Below, one piece after another: positions 32,570 to 41,879 of a DNA stretch of 64,000 bases. This DNA comes from Candidatus Borreliella tachyglossi (GTDB taxonomy: Bacteria; Spirochaetota; Spirochaetia; Borreliales; Borreliaceae): NCBI RefSeq assembly GCF_003076595.1, contig NZ_CP025785.1, positions 4,454 to 68,453 of the forward strand, written 5' to 3'. Each line of letters begins with the position of its first letter. Position 1 is the stretch's first letter. The notes under the pieces are model-generated. The model did no database searches and was not told where the DNA came from. It was given only the letters and a program-made list of their open reading frames with translations. Position numbers and translations under genes: made by a program.

Positions 32570-34081
32570 CTACTTGCCCGCATTTAAACTAAAATCCTGT
32601 AAAGCAAAAAATGCCTCATTAAAATTATCCTTAAAATCATTTTGCCTTAGGATAGAATCTACCACCAACTTATGATTTGCCTGATATAGACTATCAATAA
32701 TGTCATCTTCTTTAATCAAATCATCAATATTAGCAACAGCAGAGTTACCACCCGAACTTAAAGAGAATATATAAACTTTACGATCCGCCAAAAAAGGCTT
32801 AGACCAATGACTCTCTTTTAAATCAAAAATAACATCATAAAAATCTTTACTATTGCTAAAAGCTGATAGTTCCCTTAAAGTACTAGGATAAATACTCATA
32901 TTATAAGCAAGATTAACAATATCTTCTTTTAATGTCAACTTATGCTTTTTAAGAGTTCTCCCCAATCCATCAGAATTAATTTCAAGCAAAATATCACTAA
33001 ACTTATTTTCAAGAAAAGTTTCAATAATACTTGGTTCGTAAGTTTCTATATATCTTTTAACGGAACTAATATCATGTTCTGAATTTTTATCAAAACCATA
33101 AACATTGCTTAACACCTTGTATATCTCATATTCATTGCCATTTTTAGACTTAATAGGTCTGGAAAATTCATTCATCCCTAAAGAAAAAATCATACCAAGA
33201 TCATCTTTCTTTTCAAACACAAGGTCTAAATCAAAATAGTATCTCCTAGAAGAAGAAATACCTTTAAAATTAGCAATATCTTCAGAATAAAATTTAGCAA
33301 GTTCTTCAAAAGGAGTGTTATTAACTAATTTTTCATAAGCATCATTAGCATCTCCTAAATTTTTGAAACGAATAGATGTAATATCTAAACTTTTAAATAG
33401 TCTCGGGTTCCTCTCAGCATAAAAGATTATCTCATCTTGCGGGAAATCCTGATATGAAAGCGAAACATAGGAAATATTCCTTCTAACTTCACTCATAGTC
33501 TTAATAGCATGAGTAAGAGAATCTGCTAATATCAAGTTACTGTTTAGTAAAATCTGCATGTTAGAAGAGAGTAAATTTTCTACTGTTTCATTATGAATTT
33601 TAAACTTTTGATAATCAGAAACCTTCTTGTATCTCTTAGGACTAAAATTACCACTAGAGTCTAAGTATACAGGAGAATTCAGTAACCTTTTGTTTAGTAT
33701 GTCTTTTGAAACATATAAGCCATTAGCTTTTGCTAAATCAAGCAAAGCAATATCTTCAATATGCTTAGTAAAAGCCAAACTCCAAATACTATATTCTACA
33801 CTAAGATTCTTTTCTTTTGTAAATCCAGAATAAAGATTTGAATAGTAATTAACATACCGAGCAAACTTACTATCCTTTTCATAATAAATTGGTTTCCCCC
33901 TATAAGATCCAAACTTTAACCCAGATAAATCATCACGATCAAACAAACCTGGCATTAAAGGTGCAATAATAAACCCAAACACAATTAATATAAGCGCTAA
34001 AAGACCCCATATTCCAACTTTTCTATCATTAAAATCAACTTTAAATGATTCTTGTTTTGCTTGCTTTACTCTCTTCTGCAT
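32570..34081 (-). CDS. SurA/PpiD-like periplasmic foldase
   Basis: I take the ATG at 34081 (503 residues); an in-frame TTG at 34096 is upstream but ATG follows AAGGTTGG. One N-terminal membrane helix (about residues 28-48) anchors a periplasmic SurA_N-type helical region with a diverged parvulin-like segment (TSIRFKNLGDANDAYEKL, then FEELAKFYSED). This architecture matches PpiD, an inner-membrane chaperone for exported proteins. PPIase activity is uncertain because of divergence. Confidence 0.72.
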   Translation of the reverse strand: MQKRVKQAKQESFKVDFNDRKVGIWGLLALILIVFGFIIAPLMPGLFDRDDLSGLKFGSYRGKPIYYEKDSKFARYVNYYSNLYSGFTKEKNLSVEYSIWSLAFTKHIEDIALLDLAKANGLYVSKDILNKRLLNSPVYLDSSGNFSPKRYKKVSDYQKFKIHNETVENLLSSNMQILLNSNLILADSLTHAIKTMSEVRRNISYVSLSYQDFPQDEIIFYAERNPRLFKSLDITSIRFKNLGDANDAYEKLVNNTPFEELAKFYSEDIANFKGISSSRRYYFDLDLVFEKKDDLGMIFSLGMNEFSRPIKSKNGNEYEIYKVLSNVYGFDKNSEHDISSVKRYIETYEPSIIETFLENKFSDILLEINSDGLGRTLKKHKLTLKEDIVNLAYNMSIYPSTLRELSAFSNSKDFYDVIFDLKESHWSKPFLADRKVYIFSLSSGGNSAVANIDDLIKEDDIIDSLYQANHKLVVDSILRQNDFKDNFNEAFFALQDFSLNAGK

Positions 34082-34145
34082 AAATCCAACCTTCAATAGT
34101 ATAAGTAAAATAACATTTTATTTATTAAAATAGCATAATTAATAT

Positions 34146-34175
34146 AATATTTCAATTTCAATATATTGAAATATT
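34146..34175. repeat. AT-rich inverted repeat upstream of cheR
   Basis: AATATTTCAAT (34146-34156) and ATTGAAATATT (34165-34175) form perfect 11-bp arms around 8 bases. An inner TTCAATATATTGAA palindrome overlaps. It lies in the 207-base gap between the divergent foldase gene and cheR, which otherwise shows only AT-rich promoter-like DNA. The gap holds no other gene. Confidence 0.5.
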
Positions 34176-34288
34176 TCTATTAAGAACTAGCATTTCATTA
34201 TAAGCAAATAATAAAATGCTTTTTGGTTTAATGTTACCTAACAGTTCAACAATGCAGAAGGTTATAGGGAAATAATATTAAAAAATGT

Positions 34289-35128
34289 ATGAATACTGAA
34301 TTTAATATTTCTATTAATCGAGAAGAGCTTAATAGAATCATAAAAATAGTTTATAATAATTTCGGTATTAATCTTAGCGAGAAAAAAAAACTGTTAATTG
34401 AAAGTCGATTATCATCAACAATTAAAGCAAAAAATTTTAGTAATTTCACAGAATATATTAATTACTTAGAAAACAATTCAAGTCAAATCCCTCTAATAGA
34501 ATTAGTGGACAAAATATCGACAAATCACACTTATTTTTTTAGAGAACCCAATCATTTTGAATTCCTTGAGAAAAAATTTTTACCTAAAATACTGAGTCAA
34601 ATGTCGAAATTGGAAGCAGGAGAAATTCGCATATGGTCAGCTGGATGTTCAAGTGGAGAAGAACCTTATACAATTGCAATGATATTAAATGAATATATAA
34701 CCAATAGCAAAATTTACTTAAACACAAAAATCTTAGCAACAGATATTTCAATTACAGTTCTAAACGAAGCTAGTCAAGGAATTTATCCAGGGGATCGCGT
34801 AAAGACTTTGCCGAAGCATTTAAAAATCAAATATTTAAATCCACTTAAAAGTGATAAATTCGAAGTCAAAGATATCCTCAAGAAAATGGTTCAATTTAAA
34901 AAATTAAATCTAATGGATGAATATTTTCCATTCAAGAAAAAATTTGATTTAATCTTTTGTAGAAATGTAATGATTTATTTTGATGAAGATACTCGAAATA
35001 AACTTGCGGAAAAATTTAACAAATATTTAAAAGATGATTCCTATTTATTTATCGGGCATTCAGAAACAATTAGAGGCAGTAAAAACTTTGAGTATGTTAT
35101 GCCCGCAACATACAAAAAATCAATCTGA
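34289..35128 (+). CDS. cheR: Chemotaxis protein methyltransferase CheR
   Basis: Methylates glutamates of chemoreceptors using SAM. It has an N-terminal helical CheR domain (about residues 8-65), then the SAM-binding motif IWSAGCSSGEEPYT and the downstream DLIFCRNVMIYFD. 279 residues, full length. Borrelia often carries more than one cheR; only this one is in the window. The Shine-Dalgarno sequence is poor: AGGGA lies 18 bases upstream. Confidence 0.94.
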   Translation: MNTEFNISINREELNRIIKIVYNNFGINLSEKKKLLIESRLSSTIKAKNFSNFTEYINYLENNSSQIPLIELVDKISTNHTYFFREPNHFEFLEKKFLPKILSQMSKLEAGEIRIWSAGCSSGEEPYTIAMILNEYITNSKIYLNTKILATDISITVLNEASQGIYPGDRVKTLPKHLKIKYLNPLKSDKFEVKDILKKMVQFKKLNLMDEYFPFKKKFDLIFCRNVMIYFDEDTRNKLAEKFNKYLKDDSYLFIGHSETIRGSKNFEYVMPATYKKSI

Positions 35129-35139
35129 TGAAAAGGTAA

Positions 35140-35475
35140 TCATTTATCTTGTAACATCCTCCTATTTAAATAAATAAGTTCTTCAATAAGATTTTTCTCA
35201 CTCAATAACCCCATGATACAGTTTTGAATATTAAATATGACCAATGACAAATACATATTTTGTGCAAACTTACTATCACTCATAAATTTTGCCTGAAGAG
35301 CATTCACACTAGTAATTAAAGTCTCAATCTCACCAAGTTCATATTCAATATTTTCAAAATTTCCGTTCTTAACATCTTTTAAAAGCTTATAAAGTCTATG
35401 TCTTATATTACTAGCTTGATCTAAAATCATCATAAATTTATCATCAGTATACTTATTTAATTCATTATCCAACAC
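35140..35475 (-). CDS. Small helical protein of unknown function
   Basis: 111 residues, mostly helical and charged, with no membrane segment or recognised domain. The likely start is GTG at 35475, 5 bases after GGGAG. It lies 10 bases downstream of phoU and is probably co-transcribed; a role with PhoU is conceivable but not shown. Confidence 0.6.
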   Translation of the reverse strand: MLDNELNKYTDDKFMMILDQASNIRHRLYKLLKDVKNGNFENIEYELGEIETLITSVNALQAKFMSDSKFAQNMYLSLVIFNIQNCIMGLLSEKNLIEELIYLNRRMLQDK

Positions 35476-35485
35476 ATATTCTCCC

Positions 35486-36157
35486 TCAAGTCAGATTTAC
35501 TTTTTCTCCTATTTTGACAAAATAAAGTAGTTCACCTATTGTTGCAACATGATCTCCAACCCTTTCTAAAAAACTATTTAAAAATAATATATTCAAAAGA
35601 TAGTCTAAATTTTCTGGATTATTTTTCATAGCATTAATTACAACCTTTTTTTGCTTTGAAAATAATTTATCTATAATATTATCGTATTTTACTATCTTAA
35701 GTATTTTAGTAAAATCTCCATCGAAATATGCATCAAAAATATTTGAAAGCATATCTTTTGCTGTATCTGCCATCTCCCTTAAGGGCTTCAAATAAATATC
35801 AGCGGCTAAAAAATCTCCTACATTAGACTCCAAGAGAAGTGCAACCTTTACAATTTTAGTAGCATGATCTGCAATACGTTCAAGAGAGCTAATTATTTTA
35901 ATAATTGCTAAAATCTCTCTAAGTTCAGTAGCAACAGGATGTTCAGTGGCAATGATTCTTCCGCATAAATCCTCAATATCATATTGATAATCGTCTATTA
36001 TTTTTTCATCCTCATTAATGATCTTCTTAGCCAAATTTTTGTCTCTAGATTCTAAAGCCATTAAAGAGTCTTCTATTATCTTCAGGACACATTCTTTCAT
36101 ATCCCAAAGATAATCCCTTATCACTTCAAGTTGTTTAGTAAGTTTACGCCTAATCAC
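35486..36157 (-). CDS. phoU: PhoU-family phosphate signalling protein
   Basis: 223 residues made of two PhoU helical-bundle repeats, each with the E/D-rich metal-binding pattern (KKIINEDEKIIDDYQ, and ERIADHATKIV or ERVGDHVATIGE). In other bacteria PhoU restrains the Pst phosphate transporter and PhoR-type kinases; no pst genes occur nearby. GTG start at 36157 with a strong AGGAGG 7 bases upstream. Confidence 0.88.
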   Translation of the reverse strand: MIRRKLTKQLEVIRDYLWDMKECVLKIIEDSLMALESRDKNLAKKIINEDEKIIDDYQYDIEDLCGRIIATEHPVATELREILAIIKIISSLERIADHATKIVKVALLLESNVGDFLAADIYLKPLREMADTAKDMLSNIFDAYFDGDFTKILKIVKYDNIIDKLFSKQKKVVINAMKNNPENLDYLLNILFLNSFLERVGDHVATIGELLYFVKIGEKVNLT

Positions 36158-36168
36158 ACAAAATCCTC

Positions 36169-37212
36169 CTAAAAAAACCGTTTTAAAAACAAATATCTCG
36201 ACTTAGAAATTTCATAATAATTGCTAAAAGGATAACTATCAATAACACTTCTATAGTGATTAAAAGATTTTATAAAGTCCTTATACTTGCTTTCAGTCTC
36301 ATACAGCCTACCCAATAAATAATTATATCTATCTGGAAAGTTTGAGTTTACATACTTTGGAAAGTATAAGGAACTTAAATTTAAAAAGAACTCATATTCA
36401 CCACTCATTAATAAAAATTCAAGAATGTCAAGATAAATACTCTCACCAAAATCAATATTACCCTCTATTAAAACCCTAACATTTCTTAGTACATCCTCTA
36501 CCTTGTTCAACTTAATTCCAAGACTAATCAAATTTAAAAAAACCTTATTAAAATATTGATCTCTGATACTTAAATAACTCGCATAAGCATTTAAATAATC
36601 TCCATTCTTACAATAAAACTCAGCCTTTAATAAAATATAGTCATTGTCATCGAAATCGTACTTATTAAGCAATCCAATTGCCCCCTTATAGTCATCTATA
36701 TAGGATAGATTTAAAGCTCTTCTAATAATCTCCTTAGAACTTACTCCGTCAGTCTGATCATTAGATCTAAGGCTTTTACTCACTTCAATATCTTTGCTTA
36801 AATCCAAACTATCTCTAGGATTCATTTCATCTAGCTTAGATGAGTCGTCTTTTTTAACAATCTTCAAAATTACATTTTTGGTAAATTCTTTAGAGTCTTT
36901 TACATTCTGATAGCTAAAACTCAATATAATCTTCCCGACATTCTTTGAAGTTTGGAAAGTAAAAATAGCCCCTTCTTGATAAGATTCTCCTAAAAGTCTC
37001 ACAAAAGAATTATTTTTAACATTTTTAATATAAATCCAAGCATCATCTTTAAAAAAAAAACTGAATTTAGAATTAGTATTTACTAAGAATTCACGATCTT
37101 CACTGCTAAAATCAAGCTCATATGTACTATATCGATTTTCAAAAGCTAGCAAAGGTAATACATTGACGACAAAAAATAAAATATTATAATAAATAAAGCA
37201 TTTCCTACTCAT
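36169..37212 (-). CDS. Exported TPR-like protein of unknown function
   Basis: 347 residues with a signal peptide (about residues 1-24), a beta-rich N-terminal part (to ~130), then alpha-helical repeats resembling TPRs (RALNLSYIDDYKGAIGLL and following). No enzymatic motif. It overlaps the preceding membrane protein gene by 4 bases and ends 11 bases before phoU. Confidence 0.65.
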   Translation of the reverse strand: MSRKCFIYYNILFFVVNVLPLLAFENRYSTYELDFSSEDREFLVNTNSKFSFFFKDDAWIYIKNVKNNSFVRLLGESYQEGAIFTFQTSKNVGKIILSFSYQNVKDSKEFTKNVILKIVKKDDSSKLDEMNPRDSLDLSKDIEVSKSLRSNDQTDGVSSKEIIRRALNLSYIDDYKGAIGLLNKYDFDDNDYILLKAEFYCKNGDYLNAYASYLSIRDQYFNKVFLNLISLGIKLNKVEDVLRNVRVLIEGNIDFGESIYLDILEFLLMSGEYEFFLNLSSLYFPKYVNSNFPDRYNYLLGRLYETESKYKDFIKSFNHYRSVIDSYPFSNYYEISKSRYLFLKRFF

Positions 37213-37595
37213 TTATAATTTTCCAAAATTCTATCAATTAATGACTCATTTTGCTTTTCCAAATCAACATTAAATAAATTTTCTGACCTCACCCAGAGTT
37301 CCCTTAAAAGCTCCTCATTGATTGACTTATGCTTAATTGCGTCATATCTTAGTTCACCATCAAGCATATGAGGCTTAGGAAAGAAAAAATCATTCATATT
37401 TAGACTAGAATTCAAATCAAAATAAAAATCTTCCATATTAATTAACTTTAACTTTTTATTCAAATCCTCTTCTGTACTCCGACGAGTCTTTTTAACTAAA
37501 GAATCGGAATAAAAATAAGTAAGAAAACCAACAATACTTGATAAAAGTATTAAAATTAAAAAATATTTTTGAAAATGAAACTTTTTCTCTCCCAT
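37209..37595 (-). CDS. Small single-pass membrane protein
   Basis: 128 residues: a short basic N-terminus, one membrane helix (about residues 12-28), and a polar extracytoplasmic region. No domain recognised. It overlaps the exported TPR-like gene by 4 bases and follows the SMC gene by 30 bases. Confidence 0.6.
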   Translation of the reverse strand: MGEKKFHFQKYFLILILLSSIVGFLTYFYSDSLVKKTRRSTEEDLNKKLKLINMEDFYFDLNSSLNMNDFFFPKPHMLDGELRYDAIKHKSINEELLRELWVRSENLFNVDLEKQNESLIDRILENYK

Positions 37596-37625
37596 AAATA
37601 CTTCCTTAGCAACTCAATAAATAAA

Positions 37626-40079
37626 TTATATATTAAATATTGCACTTTCTCCATCATCAAGAGTAACGCCGATTAAATCCCTACTCCCCTGGGAAACATA
37701 CATATTATGAGTTATTATCAACAATTGAATTCTTTGGCCAAGTTCCTTTAAAAGGACAGAGAGTTTGTTACTATTTTCAAAATCAAGAGAAGCATCTATC
37801 TCATCAAGTACACAAAACGAAGCAGGAGAATAATAATACAGAGCAAACAAAAATGCCATGCTAACTAAAGAGTGTTCTCCTCCAGAAAGCATCCTATTCC
37901 TCTTAATTAGTTTATCTTTCAAGTCTATTTTGATTTCTACCTCACCTGAATCCTTATTATGCGAAAGACTGGAAGATCCTTTAAACATTCGTTTAAAGAA
38001 ATAAATAAAATGGTTATTAATCTCTCCAAAAGCATTATTAAATCTTTTATCTATTTCTCTTTTTATTTTTTTCCCTAGCTTATCTAGGGATTCATTAGTC
38101 AACTTTAAATTATCTATCTGTAAGCTTATTTTTCCAACTTTTTCTTTGATCTCATAGAACTCTTTTTCAACATTAAAGAGAATATAATTATTAATTTCAA
38201 TCATATTAATTTCTTTTTGTAAAAAGTCTCTTTGCTCAATATCTTCCTCAAGATCAAACTTTTCCAAATTTTTATTAGAAAGATTAAAATTTTTTACCTC
38301 ATCCTTAATATTTAAACTAGCATTCAATAAAACATCATATTCTGCCTGTTTTTTCATATATTCATAATAAGATGAATCTTTCAAAGCATCTAGTAAATTT
38401 AAAGGATTAATCTTATTTTGCATAGTCAATTCGCTACCCTTAGTTTCGCTTAATAATTTGTCCAAATGAATATTAATGTCGCTTCTCTCTAGACTCAATT
38501 CATCTAGTTTTAAACTCAAATTATTAAGTCTATCCTTCAACTCATCCCTAGTCTCAAATAAAAATCTCAAATTACTATCTATTAATTTAATCTCATCTTC
38601 ATTTTTAAACCTAGAAAGTTCTGTGTATTCAATCTCACCTAATATTTCATTTAATCTCGCCATCTTACTTGATATTAACCCTTCAATAGTAGTTATTTCT
38701 TTTGCGAGACTTGTCTTGGAATTATTTTTTAAAATCAAAAACTTCCTCAAATCAACATTTTGATCAAATATAGGCTCAATTTTACCCTTCAGTAAATTTA
38801 AAAGAGCATCCTCTTTTCTTATATATTTAAGTAAATTTTCCCTAACTTCCTTAACATATTTTATGCTTAAGGTATCTTCAAAAAGCTTTAAGGAATTTAA
38901 AATACTTTTCTCTAATACATCAAATTCTTCTATATTGCCATTCTTAGAAATTGATAAAACTAAATCAACAAGCTCAAAAAAACTTTTAGTATATTTATTG
39001 ATCTCATCGGTGATAGAAAAAAATTCCTTTTTCTTACCTTGAAGAGAATTTGTTAGATTAACTAGCTCCTCATTTATGATCACCCTCATCTCTTCAGTCT
39101 GTGATTTACTATTCATCAATCTATCTGTTAAACTCAATTTTCCCTTTCTGTCATGTTCTAACTTTTGAATTTTAATCTCTATTTCAAGCAATTTAGATTT
39201 TAAAGTTTCAATCTCCTTCTTAATCATCTCAATATTCCTAATAATATTTTTTTCTCTAAAAGAATAAAATTCTAATTTTTCCTTAATATTTGCAATAGAA
39301 AAGCTATTTAAAGCCAAAAGCTTATCTATATCTTTCATATCTAATTTACTCTTAAGTTCATTTAATTCAAAATTAATATTGAAAAGCTTTTTTAACATTA
39401 ATTTCTTATCTACAGCTTCTAAATCCTTCTTTAACTTTTGATATTTATCCTTAATCAAAAAATCATTTCTAATCTTTTCGTATTTTTCATTCAGTTCATC
39501 TCTTAAAGCAACAAAAGAATTTAAATTCTCTCTAGACTTTTCCAATCTCCTATATGCTTGCTCTTTTTCAACCCTAAGAATATCTATCCCACTAGCCTCT
39601 TCTATTAGAACTTTTAAATTAACATTTCCGCCTGAGGAAATTTTTTCAATTCTGCCCTGATTAATAAACATATAAGGTGAATTTTTTAATTTCAATTTAT
39701 TTATAAGATTAGTATAGTCATACACATTTAAAGTATCATTATTAAGAAAATACTCACTCGTGCCATCTTTATAAAGTCTTCGTCGAATATAAAAACTATC
39801 CCTAAAATCACTTATAGATAAGTCTTCATTATTAAAGAAAAGAGTTACCTCAGCGTAATTAGAGTCTTCAACCTTTGAAGCAGATATTAAATCAGTAATA
39901 TTCTTCACCCTTAAAGTAGCTAAATCATCTTCTCCTATGCAAAAACGAATTGCATCTAATAAATTACTCTTCCCACAGCCATTAGGTCCAACAATGAAAT
40001 TTAAATTACTCTTTAATTTTAGTTCCTGCATTCTAATAAAAGATTTAAAACCTAAAAGTCCTATTTTTTCTAAAAACAA
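37626..40079 (-). CDS. smc: Short SMC-family chromosome protein
   Basis: Structural-maintenance-of-chromosomes ATPase. The start MFLEKIGLLGFKSF is SMC-like. Walker A GPNGCGKS is at residues 31-38, the signature LSGGEHSLVSMA and Walker B FCVLDEIDA are near the C-terminus, and the middle is coiled coil. At 817 residues it is much shorter than typical bacterial SMC (about 1150-1200), and I see no glycine-rich hinge in the centre. The start is TTG at 40079, with AGGAG 5 bases upstream; no ATG precedes the Walker region except inside it. Confidence 0.88.
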   Translation of the reverse strand: MFLEKIGLLGFKSFIRMQELKLKSNLNFIVGPNGCGKSNLLDAIRFCIGEDDLATLRVKNITDLISASKVEDSNYAEVTLFFNNEDLSISDFRDSFYIRRRLYKDGTSEYFLNNDTLNVYDYTNLINKLKLKNSPYMFINQGRIEKISSGGNVNLKVLIEEASGIDILRVEKEQAYRRLEKSRENLNSFVALRDELNEKYEKIRNDFLIKDKYQKLKKDLEAVDKKLMLKKLFNINFELNELKSKLDMKDIDKLLALNSFSIANIKEKLEFYSFREKNIIRNIEMIKKEIETLKSKLLEIEIKIQKLEHDRKGKLSLTDRLMNSKSQTEEMRVIINEELVNLTNSLQGKKKEFFSITDEINKYTKSFFELVDLVLSISKNGNIEEFDVLEKSILNSLKLFEDTLSIKYVKEVRENLLKYIRKEDALLNLLKGKIEPIFDQNVDLRKFLILKNNSKTSLAKEITTIEGLISSKMARLNEILGEIEYTELSRFKNEDEIKLIDSNLRFLFETRDELKDRLNNLSLKLDELSLERSDINIHLDKLLSETKGSELTMQNKINPLNLLDALKDSSYYEYMKKQAEYDVLLNASLNIKDEVKNFNLSNKNLEKFDLEEDIEQRDFLQKEINMIEINNYILFNVEKEFYEIKEKVGKISLQIDNLKLTNESLDKLGKKIKREIDKRFNNAFGEINNHFIYFFKRMFKGSSSLSHNKDSGEVEIKIDLKDKLIKRNRMLSGGEHSLVSMAFLFALYYYSPASFCVLDEIDASLDFENSNKLSVLLKELGQRIQLLIITHNMYVSQGSRDLIGVTLDDGESAIFNI

Positions 40080-40171
40080 AGCTACTCCTAATTAAATTAT
40101 AAATAATTTAATCCTACAAATCACAATTTCACATTATAATAAATAATAATATTTTGATAAAATAGTTGATT

Positions 40172-40717
40172 ATGATCTGTGGGATTGATGAAGTCGGAAG
40201 AGGTTGCATCTTTGGTCCAGTTTTAAGTGCAGCAGTTATTTTCAAAGGAAAACCCAATTTTTTAGGCGAACTAGATGATTCAAAAAAACTTAAAAAGTCA
40301 AAAAGAGATTACCTATCATCATTAATACTTGAAAACTCATATCATGCATTTGCAGAAATATCTAATGAAATTATTGAAAAAATCAATATTCATAATGCTT
40401 CTCTTCTTGCAATGCAAACTGCATATGAAAAGTTGAATATATTCTGTGATTTAGTACTTATAGATGGAAAATTCATTCCAAAAATAAAAGCTAAAAAAAT
40501 AAAAGCAATAATTAAAGGAGACTCTATAATCAATGAAATAAAAGCAGCATCAATCATTGCAAAGGTACAAAGGGACAAATTAATGGATGAGTATGATCAA
40601 ATTTACCCTCTATATGCCTTTAAGAAAAACAAAGGATATCCAACTAAAGAACATAAAGATGCAATAAAAAAACATGGAATCCTAAGTCTTCACAGAAAAA
40701 GCTTCAAACTCATTTAA
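40172..40717 (+). CDS. rnhB: Ribonuclease HII
   Basis: Removes RNA from RNA-DNA hybrids and misincorporated ribonucleotides. I take the ATG at 40172 (181 residues) rather than an upstream TTG. The catalytic Asp-Glu pair is in CGIDEVGRG, DDSKKL follows, and the later Asp is in LIDGK. The KAASIIAKVQRD motif completes the active site. Its 3' end is 8 bases from the convergent bpuR gene. Confidence 0.95.
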   Translation: MICGIDEVGRGCIFGPVLSAAVIFKGKPNFLGELDDSKKLKKSKRDYLSSLILENSYHAFAEISNEIIEKINIHNASLLAMQTAYEKLNIFCDLVLIDGKFIPKIKAKKIKAIIKGDSIINEIKAASIIAKVQRDKLMDEYDQIYPLYAFKKNKGYPTKEHKDAIKKHGILSLHRKSFKLI

Positions 40718-40725
40718 ATAAATTG

Positions 40726-41088
40726 TCAATAATCTCTATTCCTAGATCTTCCTGACAAACGATAATTCCTATCAAAACTAGAATTGTCATTTTTTACCCT
40801 TTCACCCTGGCGATCAAAATCGTTATATCGCCCCTCTCCTGTATTCGAATTTCCAGAAATTTTTTTCTTAATAACAGAAATTGCTTTCAATAAACTTGAT
40901 TCAAATTCTTCAACATTTTCCTCATAAACAAAAACAGAATGTCTTTCAAAATCTCCGCTAGCATTCCTTTTACTCTCTACAATATTTAAAAAATAATCAC
41001 CCTTTCTATTTTCCTTGACATTAAAAAAATAAGTTCTCTCAGAATTTGTAAATAACTTATCAGAATATATCTCCCCTCTCTCGCCCAT
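40726..41088 (-). CDS. bpuR: PUR-domain DNA/RNA-binding regulator BpuR
   Basis: 120 residues: a PUR-alpha-like domain ([20 protein letters not shown], split here) followed by an Arg/Asp/Ser-rich basic tail. In B. burgdorferi, BpuR binds DNA and RNA, modulates erp transcription and represses its own synthesis. I set the start at the ATG at 41088, which has GGAGGAAT at ideal spacing. An in-frame ATG at 41115 would add nine residues but has no Shine-Dalgarno sequence and abuts a palindrome. The palindrome at 41116-41147 is a probable control element. Confidence 0.92.
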   Translation of the reverse strand: MGERGEIYSDKLFTNSERTYFFNVKENRKGDYFLNIVESKRNASGDFERHSVFVYEENVEEFESSLLKAISVIKKKISGNSNTGEGRYNDFDRQGERVKNDNSSFDRNYRLSGRSRNRDY

Positions 41089-41115
41089 TAATTCCTCCAC
41101 ACAAAAAGCCTTCAT

Positions 41116-41147
41116 ATTATGTTAGCTTTCATAAAAGCTAACATAAT
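41116..41147. repeat. Perfect 14-bp-arm inverted repeat in the bpuR control region
   Basis: ATTATGTTAGCTTT (41116-41129) and AAAGCTAACATAAT (41134-41147) are exact reverse complements separated by CATA. It begins 28 bases upstream of the proposed bpuR ATG and overlaps a TACAAT -10-like element (minus 41151-41146). It could be an operator at the transcription start or a strong RNA hairpin in the leader. No T-tract follows on either strand, so a terminator is unlikely. Confidence 0.8.
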
Positions 41148-41197
41148 TGTACTTATTAAGTAAAAAAAATACTAGCTAAAATTAACAATAAAATTAA

Positions 41198-41226
41198 TTG
41201 ACATAAAATGCATTTTTTTATAAAAT
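41198..41226 (+). promoter_or_regulatory. Promoter of tRNA-Gly
   Basis: A perfect TTGACA -35 (41198-41203), a 17-base spacer, and TAAAAT -10 (41221-41226), with the mature tRNA 5' end 17 bases further on. A very good match to the sigma-70 consensus. Confidence 0.75.
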
Positions 41227-41242
41227 CAAGCTTAGCATTTAT

Positions 41243-41314
41243 GCGTCCTTCGTATAATGGCTATTACCTTAGCCTTCCAAGCTAATGATGTCGGTTCGAT
41301 TCCGATAGGACGCT
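41243..41314 (+). tRNA. tRNA-Gly (anticodon TCC)
   Basis: 72 bases forming a full cloverleaf. The acceptor GCGTCCT pairs with AGGACGC, the anticodon loop CTTCCAA gives anticodon TCC (glycine GGA/GGG), and the T arm has GGTTCGATTCC. The discriminator is T and CCA is not encoded. Confidence 0.95.
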
Positions 41315-41385
41315 TTTCAAATGAAATTTCTTTTAGAATTAAAATACATTCAATATTGTAATACTAGCCAATCGAGATAGTTTAA

Positions 41386-41745
41386 TGGAGATGGCGGGAA
41401 TTGAACCCGCGTCCTAAAAATAACATCATAAGCATCTACAAGCTTAGCTAGTGTTTTCTTAAGTAATAAGGTTTGGACAAACTAGCAAACCACCAAATTA
41501 CTCTCAAGTTTAAAAGTCCTCAAAAATCAACTTGAAAAATTTTTAAGTAAGCTTTGATATCTTTAAAGAGTATACACTGAATCTCAAAGCAAAATTCAAC
41601 AAAACCCTCTGCTAACTTAAGCAGCCATTACAAGATTTGAACTTGTAAAGTTATTATTTTTTGCATTTATTAAAGAAGATTTAAGAGATTCACTCTGCTT
41701 GCCACTTACAACACTAAATTTTTTAGTCAAATCCAAAACATCCCC
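41386..41745 (-). ncRNA. ssrA: Transfer-messenger RNA (tmRNA, SsrA)
   Basis: 360-base one-piece tmRNA with encoded CCA. The 5' end GGGGATG pairs with CATCTCC before the terminal A, giving a tRNA-like acceptor; the T arm GCGGGTTCAATTCCCGC is perfect. The reading frame encodes the degradation tag AKNNNFTSSNLVMAA followed by TAA, identical to the tag I recall for B. burgdorferi. Works with SmpB (25509-25958) to rescue stalled ribosomes. Confidence 0.98.
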
Positions 41746-41766
41746 TAAATTATGCTTCTAGATATA

Positions 41767-41795
41767 ATTATAACATAAATCCACTTGAAAAACAA
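41767..41795 (-). promoter_or_regulatory. Promoter of ssrA
   Basis: On the minus strand TTGTTT (41795-41790), a 17-base spacer and TATAAT (41772-41767), with TG two bases upstream of the -10. The mature 5' end is 21 bases further, consistent with a short processed leader. Confidence 0.55.
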
Positions 41796-41879
41796 AATAA
41801 TATAATTTGCAAAATAACATCTAAAAAGCTTATAATATTTTAAATACAATAGCTACTAAATAAGAATATTGAGGTTCTT

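Noticed and set aside
41089..41115. Upstream ATG of bpuR giving a nine-residue longer protein
   Set aside because: No Shine-Dalgarno sequence and it abuts the palindrome; the internal ATG has GGAGGAAT and matches the PUR-domain start I recall for BpuR.
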